From Candidatus Rifleibacteriota bacterium (lineage in GTDB: Bacteria; Muiribacteriota; Ozemobacteria; Ozemobacterales; Ozemobacteraceae), in assembly GCA_012517355.1 (NCBI GenBank), contig JAAYVD010000038.1, positions 1-37,641 of the forward strand: 37,641 nt of DNA, given 5' to 3'. Shown one piece after another: positions 30,016-37,408 of this stretch. Numbering within the stretch: position 1 is the first letter of the stretch; each line of letters starts with the position of its first letter. Under the pieces are notes generated by a model that was not told the origin of the DNA, did not search any database, and saw only the letters and a list, made by a program, of their open reading frames with translations. A program made the position numbers and the translations under genes.

Positions 30016-30160
30016 TCGGACGATCCCGGGGAATTGTCGAGATTTCCAGGATGCGCCATGAAGCCAGGCGGGCCTGAGGGGAAACGAAGCTCCCGAGGGT
30101 CGATCCTCCCGCGTCTTCTCCGAAGCCCCGGAATCTCCATGAGGAAGCGCTTCCCCCGGC

Positions 30161-30190
30161 TTGACACCGACCCCCCGCATGCCGGAACAT
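30161..30190 (+). promoter_or_regulatory. Probable promoter of the flavodiiron gene
   Basis: A perfect -35, TTGACA (30161-30166), is followed after 18 bases by GAACAT (30185-30190), a weak -10. Nothing else recognisable lies in the 234-base gap 30002-30235 apart from this and the -10 at 30010. Confidence 0.45.
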
Positions 30191-30235
30191 GGGGAGTCTG
30201 AACCACATCCCCCATTTCCGCGAAAGGAGATTCCC

Positions 30236-31432
30236 ATGACTGCCGAAATCCGCCCGGGCATCCACTGGGTCGGGTCCATCGAATGGACGTTGAAGCATTT
30301 CCACAGCCACGAACTCTCGATCTACCGTGGCACCACCTATAATTCCTACCTCGTCGTCGACGACAAGATCGCCCTCATCGACACCGTCAAGAACACCCAC
30401 CTCGAGGAGTTCCTGCGCGAGGTCGAGAAGATCGTGCCGGTCTCGAAGATCGACTACCTCGTCGTCGACCACTGCGAGCCCGACCACGGCGGGTCGATCC
30501 CCGCCCTGCTGGCCAGGAACCCCAACCTGAAGATCGTCTGCAGCAAGGGTGGCCAGGTCTCGGTCAACCGGCATCATCCCGGGATCACCAACCTGCAGGT
30601 GGTCAAGACCGGTGACTCGCTGTCGCTCGGGAAGCGCACCCTGCGCTTCTTCGAGGCCCAGATGCTGCACTGGCCGGACACCATGTTCTCCTATTGCCCC
30701 GAGGAGAAACTGCTGTTCTCGGCCGATGCTTTCGGCCAGCACTACGCCCACGCCAACCGGTTCGCCGACCAGGTCGATGCATGCGAGCTGTGGGAAGAGG
30801 CGATCAAATACTTCGCCAATATCCTGACCCCGTTCTGTGGCCAGATCGTCAAGAAGATCAACGAGTTCAGCGCCCTCAACTGGCCCCTCGAGGTGATCTG
30901 CCCGGCCCACGGTGCCATCTGGCGCCAGGACCCGATGCAGATCGTCAAAAAATACCTCGAGTGGTCCTCCGGCAAGGCCGAGCCCACCGCCGTCGTCGTC
31001 TTCGACTCGATCTGGCACGGCACCGAGCGCATGGCCAAGGCCATCTGCCGCGGCCTCGAGGCGGAAGGGGTGACCTATCGGCTGTACCACGCCGGCGTCG
31101 CCGATCTGCACGACGTCATGACGCAGATGCTGCTGGCCCGCGGCCTGCTCATCGGTGGCCCGACCCTGAACAACAACCTGATGCCCTCCCTGGCGCCCTA
31201 TCTCGAGGAACTGCGCGGCCTGCGGTTCCTCAACAAGATCGGGGCCGCCTTCGGCACCTACGGCTGGAGCGGGGAAGGGGTCAAACGCTTCGAAGAGGCC
31301 CTCGACAAGGCCACCATCAAGGTGGTCCAGCCCGGCCTGCGTGTCCAGTTCGCCCCCAACGAGGATGACCTGAAGACCTGCGAGGCCTTCGGGCGTGAGT
31401 TCGCCCGCCGCATCAAGGAGATGGCGGGGTGA
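30236..31432 (+). CDS. fprA: Flavodiiron protein (oxygen/NO reductase)
   Basis: This cytoplasmic enzyme reduces O2 to water, or NO to N2O, protecting anaerobes. It has 398 residues. The metallo-beta-lactamase-like domain (about 1-245) carries the di-iron ligands H79, E81 and D83 in HCEPDHGG, H145 in MLHWPD, D164 in SADAFG and H225 in CPAHG. The flavodoxin domain (about 250-398) begins AVVVFDSIWHGTERMA and has GGPTLNNN for FMN binding. There is no fused rubredoxin, and no rubredoxin gene adjoins. The ATG at 30236 has AAAGGAG upstream. The next open frame overlaps its stop in GTGA. The partner electron donor and true substrate cannot be told from sequence. Confidence 0.96.
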   Translation: MTAEIRPGIHWVGSIEWTLKHFHSHELSIYRGTTYNSYLVVDDKIALIDTVKNTHLEEFLREVEKIVPVSKIDYLVVDHCEPDHGGSIPALLARNPNLKIVCSKGGQVSVNRHHPGITNLQVVKTGDSLSLGKRTLRFFEAQMLHWPDTMFSYCPEEKLLFSADAFGQHYAHANRFADQVDACELWEEAIKYFANILTPFCGQIVKKINEFSALNWPLEVICPAHGAIWRQDPMQIVKKYLEWSSGKAEPTAVVVFDSIWHGTERMAKAICRGLEAEGVTYRLYHAGVADLHDVMTQMLLARGLLIGGPTLNNNLMPSLAPYLEELRGLRFLNKIGAAFGTYGWSGEGVKRFEEALDKATIKVVQPGLRVQFAPNEDDLKTCEAFGREFARRIKEMAG

Positions 31433-31662
31433 ACCCGGCCGGCCACCCCGCCCCGCCCGTCGGGCGCGGTCGGCCGGACCAGCCGATCCCTTACCACCGC
31501 GGGGATCCCCTGCGGGATACCCGTGGCGGCTCGGCTTCGGCCCGGGGTCTGGCGCGCGGTTCGGCGCGCGGTCCGGGTGGACCCGCGCCGGGAGTCCAAA
31601 GGGCCGGCACCTGGTGGCGGGGCGGCCGTTCCGCCGGCGTGGGGCCTGGGATCTGCTCAGGC

Positions 31663-32292
31663 ATGGCCCGGCCGGGCCTGCTTCGGGCCTGGCCGTGGTC
31701 GGCGATCGGGAGCGTTCGTCCCGCCTGCCGGCCCGCCTTGCTCCTCCAGGTTCTCGCCTGGCTGGCGCTGGCGGTGGGCGGCTTCTCCGGTCCCGCCGCC
31801 GGGGCCGACGCCTATCCTCCCCCCGTGCGCGTGGTGGCCGTGGCCGACGTGGTCGAGCTGCAGCACGGGACCTTCGCCGTCCACGAGTTCCTCGACGTCT
31901 ACAACGACGATTACCACCGGCCGCTGACCGTGCTGGCCGCCCGGGCCGAATGCTGGGTCGGCCGCCGCCGGGACCGCATGGGCGAGAACTGGCTCCCAGG
32001 GGAGGTTCCCCAGGTCGTGCCGCCCGCCTCCACCCGGCGGGTCGCGGAACGGCAACGGATCGTCACCGGCCGCCCGCGCCGGAACTGGTGGGTGCGCTGG
32101 CTGCGGTTCGCCGTCGAGACCGACCGTGGGACCTTCCTCTCGAACTTTGCCGACTCCCCACTGCGGCCGCCAGGGAGGCTCGTCTCCGACACCCGTGACG
32201 GGGAGATCGACACCTGGTCCTCCCCACCCGGGCATGCCTCGGCCCCGTCCGGCCCCGGGGGCGTCTGGCAGACCTGGCCGGAAGGCCGATAG
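31663..32292 (+). CDS. Exported protein of unknown function
   Basis: The frame is open from a GTG at 31429 overlapping the fprA stop, but the first 78 codons give an Arg/Gly/Pro-rich, unlikely peptide. From the ATG at 31663 the product is 209 residues with a basic N-terminus and a hydrophobic signal (about 24-43, ending AAGADA). The mature part looks beta-rich, with VRVVAVADVVELQHGTFAVHEFLDVYN and WWVRWLRFAVETDRGTFLSNF. No family is recognised. There is no good ribosome-binding site at 31663, so the start is tentative; the alternative is translation coupled to fprA from 31429. Nothing else is seen in 31433-31662. Confidence 0.5.
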   Translation: MARPGLLRAWPWSAIGSVRPACRPALLLQVLAWLALAVGGFSGPAAGADAYPPPVRVVAVADVVELQHGTFAVHEFLDVYNDDYHRPLTVLAARAECWVGRRRDRMGENWLPGEVPQVVPPASTRRVAERQRIVTGRPRRNWWVRWLRFAVETDRGTFLSNFADSPLRPPGRLVSDTRDGEIDTWSSPPGHASAPSGPGGVWQTWPEGR

Positions 32293-32355
32293 GCCGGCAG
32301 GCTGGCAGACGCCCGGCGTCGGTTCCCCGGGAGGGGATCGTGGCACCATTTTTCC

Positions 32356-32533
32356 GAGACTTCCGCATTTCGACAGAAACCTCGAGGGTGGCAGGGGATT
32401 GGGAGGAAGGGGGGACGGGTCGAAGGGAGTGGGGGGCGGGGCGAAGGGAGTCGCCAGCACGGTCGGCACTATCAGAATCGATGGGTGGATGATGAACGGG
32501 CAATCGATGCGTCCGTCGAAATGCGGGAGTGTC
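32356..32533. mobile_element. Probable 178-bp MITE
   Basis: The left end GAGACTTCCGCATTTCGAC (32356-32374) and the reverse complement of the right end (32515-32533) match at 17 of 19 positions. Immediately outside both ends is the direct repeat ATTTTTCC (32348-32355 and 32534-32541), an 8-bp target-site duplication. No transposase is encoded; the interior is G-rich with CGAAGGGAGT repeated at 32421 and 32442. These features define a miniature inverted-repeat transposable element moved by some full-length insertion sequence elsewhere. It lies in the 329-base gap 32293-32621, and its right duplication ends six bases before a -35 element. Confidence 0.75.
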
Positions 32534-32546
32534 ATTTTTCCCTGGC

Positions 32547-32575
32547 TTGCCTGGGCGGGATGGTTCCGGTATCGT
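32547..32575 (+). promoter_or_regulatory. Probable promoter of the nagA-like gene
   Basis: TTGCCT (32547-32552) and TATCGT (32570-32575) are separated by 17 bases. Each matches consensus at four of six positions. Initiation near 32582 leaves a 40-base leader with AAGGAG. Confidence 0.5.
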
Positions 32576-32621
32576 TGAAGGGCAGGTGTCCTGGCATCCT
32601 TCCTGCCAAGGAGTCGGAATC

Positions 32622-33710
32622 ATGGCCCCACGGATCTGTTCTGGCGCCCTGCCCCCGGAATCCATCCTGTGCCTCCCGGTCCGTGACCTGGAATCCGACC
32701 AGCCGGTCGATACCCGCTCCCTCGCCGGCTACCGGCTGCCCGGGGTCATCGACATCCATGTCCACGGCGGGTTCGGCTGGGATTTCGCGTTCGGCGACCC
32801 CGACCGGATCGAGACCATGCTCGACGGCTTCCTGGCCAGAGGGGTGACCGGGGTCGTCGCCACCCTCATCACCTGCTCCGAGGAACAGCGTCTGCAGTCC
32901 CTGGCCGACATCGCCACCGTGGCCGGCCGTCGCCAGAGGCCCCCGGCCATTCTCGGGATCTACCTGGAAGGCCCCTTCCTGGCCCCTTCCCGCCGGGGGT
33001 CGCATCCGGCCGACCTGCTCCGCCTCCCCGATCTCGCCGCCCTGCATCGCTGGCAGGACAAGGCCCGCGGCATGATCCGCCTGGTGACCCTCGCCCCCGA
33101 ACTGCCCGGGGCCATCGATTTCATCCGCCAGGTCCAGGATGACCTGAAGATCCGCGTGGCCATCGGCCACACCGATGCCGACCACGCCACCACCACCGCC
33201 GCCCTCGAAGCCGGGGCTTCCCACGTCACCCACCTCTACAACGCCATGCGGCCCTTCACCCACCGCGATCCGACCGCCGTCTCGGCCATCCTGCGCCACC
33301 GCAACGTCCTGGTGGAGCTGATCGCCGACGGCATCCACGTCTGCCCCGAGATCGTCCAGATGACCTTCGGGCTCCTGGGAGGGGAGCGAATTTCGCTGGT
33401 ATCCGACTGCGTCAGCCCGGCCGGGCTTCCCGACGGCATCCACGAGGCCTACGGCACCTCCCTCGAACTGCGGGCCGGGCGCTGCACCTTCGTCGGCGGC
33501 CACCTGTTCGGCGGGGGGCGGACCCTGCCCGACTGCCTGCCGGTGCTGCGCGACGTGGTGCGCCTGCCCCTCTCCACCATCGCTTCCAGCGTCTCCCACC
33601 GGCCGTGCCAGGCCCTCGGCCTCGACCTGCCACCGGGGGACGTCCTGTTCGACCAGGACTTCCGGTGGCTGGCCACGCGCCAGGGCGGAACCTGGTTCTG
33701 GGCCGGGTGA
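32622..33710 (+). CDS. nagA: N-acetylglucosamine-6-phosphate deacetylase-like amidohydrolase
   Basis: The enzyme is predicted to deacetylate GlcNAc-6-phosphate during amino-sugar use or cell-wall recycling. It has 362 residues. The metal and catalytic residues of the family are seen: H46/H48 in DIHVHGGFG, E116 in LEGPF, H183 in IGHTDADH, H204 in THLYNAM and catalytic D262 in VSDCVSPAG. The N-terminal beta-sandwich is shortened relative to typical NagA (about 380-400 residues), and the conserved Gly/Ser/Leu loop before the C-terminal helix is altered (GGGRTLPDC), so the substrate may differ. The ATG at 32622 has AAGGAG upstream. Its stop overlaps the next gene in GTGA. No nagB or sugar transporter is nearby. 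Confidence 0.88.
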   Translation: MAPRICSGALPPESILCLPVRDLESDQPVDTRSLAGYRLPGVIDIHVHGGFGWDFAFGDPDRIETMLDGFLARGVTGVVATLITCSEEQRLQSLADIATVAGRRQRPPAILGIYLEGPFLAPSRRGSHPADLLRLPDLAALHRWQDKARGMIRLVTLAPELPGAIDFIRQVQDDLKIRVAIGHTDADHATTTAALEAGASHVTHLYNAMRPFTHRDPTAVSAILRHRNVLVELIADGIHVCPEIVQMTFGLLGGERISLVSDCVSPAGLPDGIHEAYGTSLELRAGRCTFVGGHLFGGGRTLPDCLPVLRDVVRLPLSTIASSVSHRPCQALGLDLPPGDVLFDQDFRWLATRQGGTWFWAG

Positions 33711-34645
33711 CCGGCCGGGCCAGCCGCCCCCCGATGGTCGGCCTGCTCCTGTATCTCGGGGTGGCCCTGTCCGCCTGGGTCCCCGCCCACGCCTCTCCGA
33801 TCGGGCCGGTCAGATCACCTGCCCCGATCACGGTCGCAGCCGTCCCTGACCCGCCCCCTGCGGAACCCCGGGCTGGCGCGTCGGGTCCGACCGGCACGAG
33901 GTCGGAAGGGCATCCCGGCCGCCCGTCGGCGGGGGAGGGTGAGGTGCAGACCCGGCAGTTCCAGGGCCTGGAAGCCCAGGTTCCGGAAGGGTCGGGCCGC
34001 CCGGAAGGACGGTTCTGCGAGGCCTGTGGCCGGCCGCTCGCCCCCGGGCAGACGACCTGCACCCACGGGCAGGAACCCTCCCTCGCCGACCGGGCCCGCG
34101 AACTCGGTTCCTGGGCCCTCGACCGGTCGCGGCAGGCCCTCGAGGGCCTGCGCGATCCCCGCCTGTCCGACCGGATCATCGACAAACTGCTCCAGGCCAA
34201 GCAGGACTGGCTGCGAGAGAACGGCCGGCCCGACGACGAAGAACTGGCTGCCCGTCGCGAAGGCCTGCGCCGGCTGGGCGAGACACGGCTGCGGCCCGAC
34301 GGGCCGTCGGTCAACGACCTGGCCCGCGAGGCGGTCGGACGCTACCTTCCCGCCCTCGAAGGCACCGACTTCGCCGACGACCCGGTGCGGGTGCTGTCCT
34401 ACTACCTGGTCCTCGACGGCAAGGGGTTCCTGCGCGATGTCAGGTTCCTGCGTGGCCCGCTCGGCCAGCCCATGACCCTGCCGGAAGCGATCGAATACCA
34501 CCGCCGGCTCGACCCGGGCAAGGCGGCCGAGATGCTCGAACTGCTCGACGACCTGCAGCAGCTGACCAGCCCCGACTGCCCTCCCGACAAGGTTCCCCTG
34601 CTTCTCGACGGGGCGGGTCGCACCCTGAAGCTCCTGTTGAAGTAG
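33707..34645 (+). CDS. Exported protein with a Cys-rich ribbon-like segment
   Basis: This 312-residue protein starts at a GTG overlapping the nagA-like stop (GTGA), showing translational coupling. The signal peptide covers about residues 1-30 (LLLYLGVALSAWVPAHA). Then comes a Pro/Gly-rich linker and FCEACGRPLAPGQTTC, about residues 102-117, resembling half of a zinc ribbon: one CxxC plus a third Cys. The remainder is helical and charged (LADRARELGSWALDRSRQAL, later IEYHRRLDPGKAAEMLELLDDL). Such ribbons are normally cytoplasmic, so their presence in an exported protein is odd. An ATG at 33734 is an alternative start. No family is recognised. Confidence 0.7.
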   Translation: MTGRASRPPMVGLLLYLGVALSAWVPAHASPIGPVRSPAPITVAAVPDPPPAEPRAGASGPTGTRSEGHPGRPSAGEGEVQTRQFQGLEAQVPEGSGRPEGRFCEACGRPLAPGQTTCTHGQEPSLADRARELGSWALDRSRQALEGLRDPRLSDRIIDKLLQAKQDWLRENGRPDDEELAARREGLRRLGETRLRPDGPSVNDLAREAVGRYLPALEGTDFADDPVRVLSYYLVLDGKGFLRDVRFLRGPLGQPMTLPEAIEYHRRLDPGKAAEMLELLDDLQQLTSPDCPPDKVPLLLDGAGRTLKLLLK

Positions 34646-34656
34646 ACCCCTTCCCG

Positions 34657-35094
34657 TCAGCCCTTCGGGGAGCGGATCCGGCCGGCCTGGCCGGGATCCT
34701 GCACCAGCACGAGGTCGCCGCGGCCGATCACCATCAGCACGGTGTTCAGCACCGCGAGGTCGTCGTCGAAGCCCAGCGGATCGGTGAGGTCGTCGTTGGC
34801 GTCGGAGGTTTCGATGAAATAGCGCGCCGCCCCGACGATGAGGGCCCGGTGTTCCTCGGAAAAGGTCGTGTAGCCGTCCAGGAGCTGGTCGAACACCCCG
34901 CCCATCCGGTCGATCAGCTCGAGGTTGATGTTGCGGTTCTTGGGAGCCTGGGCGTGGATCGTCTTCAGATAGCGGCCCACCTGGGCTTTCAGCACCCCCG
35001 CCCCTTCCGGGGGCAGGAGTTCGACCTTGGCCTGGAAGACCTTCCGGCACTTCGCGGGAATCGTCGGCGGCAGGCGGATCTCCGGGTTCGTCAT
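34657..35094 (-). CDS. YkvA/DUF1232-like protein
   Basis: This 145-residue protein has a C-terminal segment, ALIVGAARYFIETSDANDDL then TDPLGFDDDLAVLNTVL (about 86-122), that fits the DUF1232/YkvA pattern: a helix ending in Tyr-Phe, an Asp-containing turn, a Pro-Leu-Gly-Phe turn and an Asp-Asp-Ala/Leu helix. Unlike usual members, the helix is not strongly hydrophobic. The N-terminal half is helical and charged. The ATG at 35094 has GGAGACAGCC upstream. It may share a transcript with the small frame at 35132-35326, from the promoter at 35335. The function of the family is unknown. Confidence 0.7.
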   Translation of the reverse strand: MTNPEIRLPPTIPAKCRKVFQAKVELLPPEGAGVLKAQVGRYLKTIHAQAPKNRNINLELIDRMGGVFDQLLDGYTTFSEEHRALIVGAARYFIETSDANDDLTDPLGFDDDLAVLNTVLMVIGRGDLVLVQDPGQAGRIRSPKG

Positions 35095-35131
35095 GGCTGT
35101 CTCCTCGGTGTTGGGTTCGGGGTCACCCCGG

Positions 35132-35326
35132 TCAATGGCCGGGAACCCGGAGCGTGGTGGCGAGCCAGGTCTTCAGCCACCGGCAGAGCAGATCTCCGGA
35201 GCCATCGGTGGTGGCCCGGTCGCGATGGCCGCCCCTCCGCTCCCGCGGCCCGCCTTGGCGGGCCCGCCCAGCCCGGATCGGCCCGGCGATGGCTTGGGTC
35301 GCCGCGAAGGTCGGGGACTGCTTCAT
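35132..35326 (-). CDS. Possible small leaderless gene, 64 residues
   Basis: The frame MKQSPTFAATQAIAG...LLCRWLKTWLATTLRVPGH has strongly G/C-biased third positions, as real genes here do, while the overlapping frame starting at 35333 does not. An extended -10 element (TGGTAGAAT) ends eight bases before its ATG at 35326, so the mRNA would begin at or within two bases of the start. The middle is Arg/Gly-rich and the C-terminus amphipathic. No family is recognised. It precedes the YkvA-like gene by 37 bases and could instead be its untranslated leader. Confidence 0.35.
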   Translation of the reverse strand: MKQSPTFAATQAIAGPIRAGRARQGGPRERRGGHRDRATTDGSGDLLCRWLKTWLATTLRVPGH

Positions 35327-35334
35327 CGGCCATG

Positions 35335-35343
35335 ATTCTACCA
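35335..35343 (-). promoter_or_regulatory. Extended -10 promoter, leftward
   Basis: The minus strand reads TGGTAGAAT, the same 9-mer as at 1091-1099. It is divergent from, and 46 bases away from, the rightward element at 35389. Confidence 0.5.
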
Positions 35344-35388
35344 CAGACCGGAAAGGGGGCCCTGAACCGACGTCCTCGGTTCCCGGCA

Positions 35389-35397
35389 TGGTAGAGT
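35389..35397 (+). promoter_or_regulatory. Extended -10 promoter, rightward
   Basis: TGGTAGAGT fits the TG-N-TAGANT element. Initiation near 35404 would fall in the first arm of the hairpin at 35401-35429. Confidence 0.45.
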
Positions 35398-35400
35398 GGT

Positions 35401-35429
35401 GGCTGACGGGGGTGTGGCCGCCGTCAGCC
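35401..35429 (+). promoter_or_regulatory. Hairpin between promoter and ribosome-binding site
   Basis: GGCTGACGG (35401-35409) pairs perfectly with CCGTCAGCC (35421-35429) around an 11-base loop. It sits just before GAGGAGG and could be an operator palindrome or mRNA structure. Confidence 0.4.
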
Positions 35430-35446
35430 CACGTGAGGAGGGATCC

Positions 35447-37000
35447 ATGTCCAGATCTGCCGTTCAGTGCATGCGCCGGTTCGGGGAGGGACGGCCCTTT
35501 TGCGGTGCGCGAAACTGCCGTTTCGCGCCGCCATCCGTGGCGGCAAAGGGCTCCTTCCGACATCGTGCCGGTCGGGTGGGAATGCCCCGACTGGTGCTGG
35601 CCCTGTGCCTCGTGCTGGCCCTGGCCACCGGCATCGTCCGCCCGTCCGGCGCGGAGGAACCCGGCGCCCGGGCCCGCATCGCCGCGCTCGAGGAACACCT
35701 CGACGCCACCGGGGGGAGGTTCTCGTTCACCGTCCACAACGAGCTGCGGCACCTCTATGGCGGCATCGACGAATCCCGCTCCCTGTATCATTCCGAGCAG
35801 ATCTTGAAACACATGCCCATGGAGAACTACATCCTTTCCATTCTGGGCGACTGGAAGGCGGACAAGGACCCCGACGGGGCGGCCGCCGCCCTGATCGCCC
35901 GCGCCCGCGCCAACCCCGGCCTGCCCAACCTGGCCGTCGCCTGCCTCACCCAGGCCGGCGTGCTGTGCCGGCGTCAGGGGCAGGAGGAGCAGGCCCGCCG
36001 CCTGTTCGAGGAGGCTCTCGAACTCTGCTCAGCCAAGACCGGCCCCTACCGTTCCATCGCCGCGGCGCACCTGGGGCGGCGCCGGGCCGCGCCCGACGAC
36101 GGGCCCTGGACCGTCAAGGTGCTGAGCGTGCGGTATTTTCCCCTGACTCCCGACGGCCTCCGGACCGATCTCGCCGTCACCTCCAACGTCGACATGACCC
36201 TCGAGGAGGTCCGGGCGAAATGCGACCGGCTCGACCGCGAGGTCGGCGAGACCCTCGAGGAGGGAAGCCGGTTCCGCGCCTACCGGAACCCGGCGGCACG
36301 GCCGAGCCTCCGCTACGCGATCGTGGACACCATCGAGATCCGGGAGCCGATGCCGCACGACCCCTCCAAGCCCAAGAGCCCCGACTACCAGCGGATCCTC
36401 GAACGGATCGATGCCCGGCGGTATGTCGAGGACCTCGGCGTGAAGGAGATCTGGCTGTGGGGTTACCATTCCCCCGACCTCGGCCCGTGGGAGTCGAACA
36501 TGGCCAGCCCCTGGGGCGACGTCTCCAACAGCGACCGCGACCCGGCCGACCTGCCCATCTTCTCGAAGACCTACACCGTCTACCATTACAACTACCAGCG
36601 CGAGGCCTCCGAGGCCACCGAGAACCACATGCACCAGATCGAGGCGATGCTCGCGCACCACGGCTCCGAGCTGTTCCGGCTGTTCACCGGCGAGCCGGGC
36701 CGGTGGCGGTGCGGCAACTGCCATTTCCCCCCCAACGGGGAACGCGACTACGACTGGGCGAACCCGAACCCCGTGTGGAGCGACATCGAGGACTGGCGGC
36801 CCGAGGGCCGCGGGGAGGAAAAGGAACTCGACTGTCGCACCTGGAACGCCGACGGCCGGCTGTGGTTCGTCTACTGGATGCGCAGCCTGCCCGGCGCCGG
36901 CAACGGCTTGACCTGGAAGGGGAAGACCCTCACCAACTGGTGGCGGCTGGTGGGCGACTACGACTCCGTCGCCCTCGACCCCGACGCCCTGGCGCGATAG
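35447..37000 (+). CDS. Large exported protein with helical repeats and a CxxCH motif
   Basis: From the ATG at 35447 the product is 517 residues; GAGGAGG seven bases upstream supports this start. However, a normal signal peptide begins only at residue 46 (MPRLVLALCLVLALATG, ATG at 35582), and the first 45 codons contain the Y-shaped inverted-repeat element, so 35582 may be the true start. The mature part has TPR-like helices (about 120-200, ending ARRLFEEALELC) and then a conserved-looking extracellular domain with EIWLWGYHSPDLGPWESNM, NSDRDPADLP, YHYNYQRE and CGNCHFPPNG (C422-H426 reads CxxCH). Related domains occur in secreted proteins of unknown role. Haem binding is possible but unproven. 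A hairpin cluster follows the stop. Confidence 0.8.
   Translation: MSRSAVQCMRRFGEGRPFCGARNCRFAPPSVAAKGSFRHRAGRVGMPRLVLALCLVLALATGIVRPSGAEEPGARARIAALEEHLDATGGRFSFTVHNELRHLYGGIDESRSLYHSEQILKHMPMENYILSILGDWKADKDPDGAAAALIARARANPGLPNLAVACLTQAGVLCRRQGQEEQARRLFEEALELCSAKTGPYRSIAAAHLGRRRAAPDDGPWTVKVLSVRYFPLTPDGLRTDLAVTSNVDMTLEEVRAKCDRLDREVGETLEEGSRFRAYRNPAARPSLRYAIVDTIEIREPMPHDPSKPKSPDYQRILERIDARRYVEDLGVKEIWLWGYHSPDLGPWESNMASPWGDVSNSDRDPADLPIFSKTYTVYHYNYQREASEATENHMHQIEAMLAHHGSELFRLFTGEPGRWRCGNCHFPPNGERDYDWANPNPVWSDIEDWRPEGRGEEKELDCRTWNADGRLWFVYWMRSLPGAGNGLTWKGKTLTNWWRLVGDYDSVALDPDALAR
35494..35551. repeat. 58-bp Y-shaped inverted-repeat element
   Basis: An outer stem GCCCTTT/AAAGGGC (35494-35500 with 35545-35551) encloses two perfect hairpins: GCGCGAAAC-TGCC-GTTTCGCGC (35507-35528) and GCCGCCA-TCCG-TGGCGGC (35527-35544). 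Together they form a compact three-way junction. It lies between a strong ribosome-binding site and the signal peptide of the large exported protein. Confidence 0.6.
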
Positions 37001-37064
37001 AATCTCCTTGCGTACATCATCTTCCATCCGCTTCAGGGCTGTCGGACCGCGAAACGGAGCTCCC

Positions 37065-37149
37065 GCGAGGTGAACGCGTCAGCGTTCACCTCGCCAGCAG
37101 AAAGGGTCCAGGGCCATTGGCCCTGGTGGGGTGTAGGGGCAACGCCCCT
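37065..37149. other. Three consecutive hairpins downstream of the large exported protein gene
   Basis: GCGAGGTGAACGC/GCGTTCACCTCGC (37065-37077 with 37082-37094, loop GTCA) is a perfect 13-bp stem. CCAGGGCCA/TGGCCCTGG (37108-37116 with 37118-37126) and AGGGGC/GCCCCT (37135-37140 with 37144-37149) follow. None has a T-tract on the plus strand. They occupy part of the 406-base gap 37001-37406, which also contains the second copy of the 86-bp repeat and no gene. Confidence 0.6.
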
Positions 37150-37323
37150 TCGGCAAGCCTTTGTGCAGATCATGGAAAAAAACGACATTGTTTGCCGGGC
37201 CAGGCGGGGCAAGGAAAGCCACCGTTTTGCAGAGGATTCCCAACCTCCGAGATGGGGGCTCTGGCACCATTTGATGCGGCCGATAATGCTCATCATTTTT
37301 GCGAGGAGAAACGAGTCCCGGGT

Positions 37324-37408
37324 CCGCCCTCCTCCGCGAACATCCGCGGCCAGGCGCGGCAACCCTTTCCTCGTCTGGTGCCACCAAAGTCAAAGCCGAC
37401 CAAGGACT
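37324..37408 (+). repeat. 86-bp dispersed repeat, copy 2
   Basis: This is the second copy of the repeat at 1251-1336, same orientation, sharing the CCGCCCT left end, the CCGCG..CATCCGCGGC block and the right-hand 23 bases (22 of 23). Its right end reaches into the stop codon of the leftward gene at 37407. In both copies the repeat sits at or just beyond the 3' end of a leftward gene. Confidence 0.7.

Noticed and set aside
35091-35333. 80-codon leftward frame overlapping the YkvA-like start in ATGA
   Set aside because: Third-position bias is poor and its ATG is one base from a -10 element, so it could not be on that transcript; the 35132-35326 frame is better supported.
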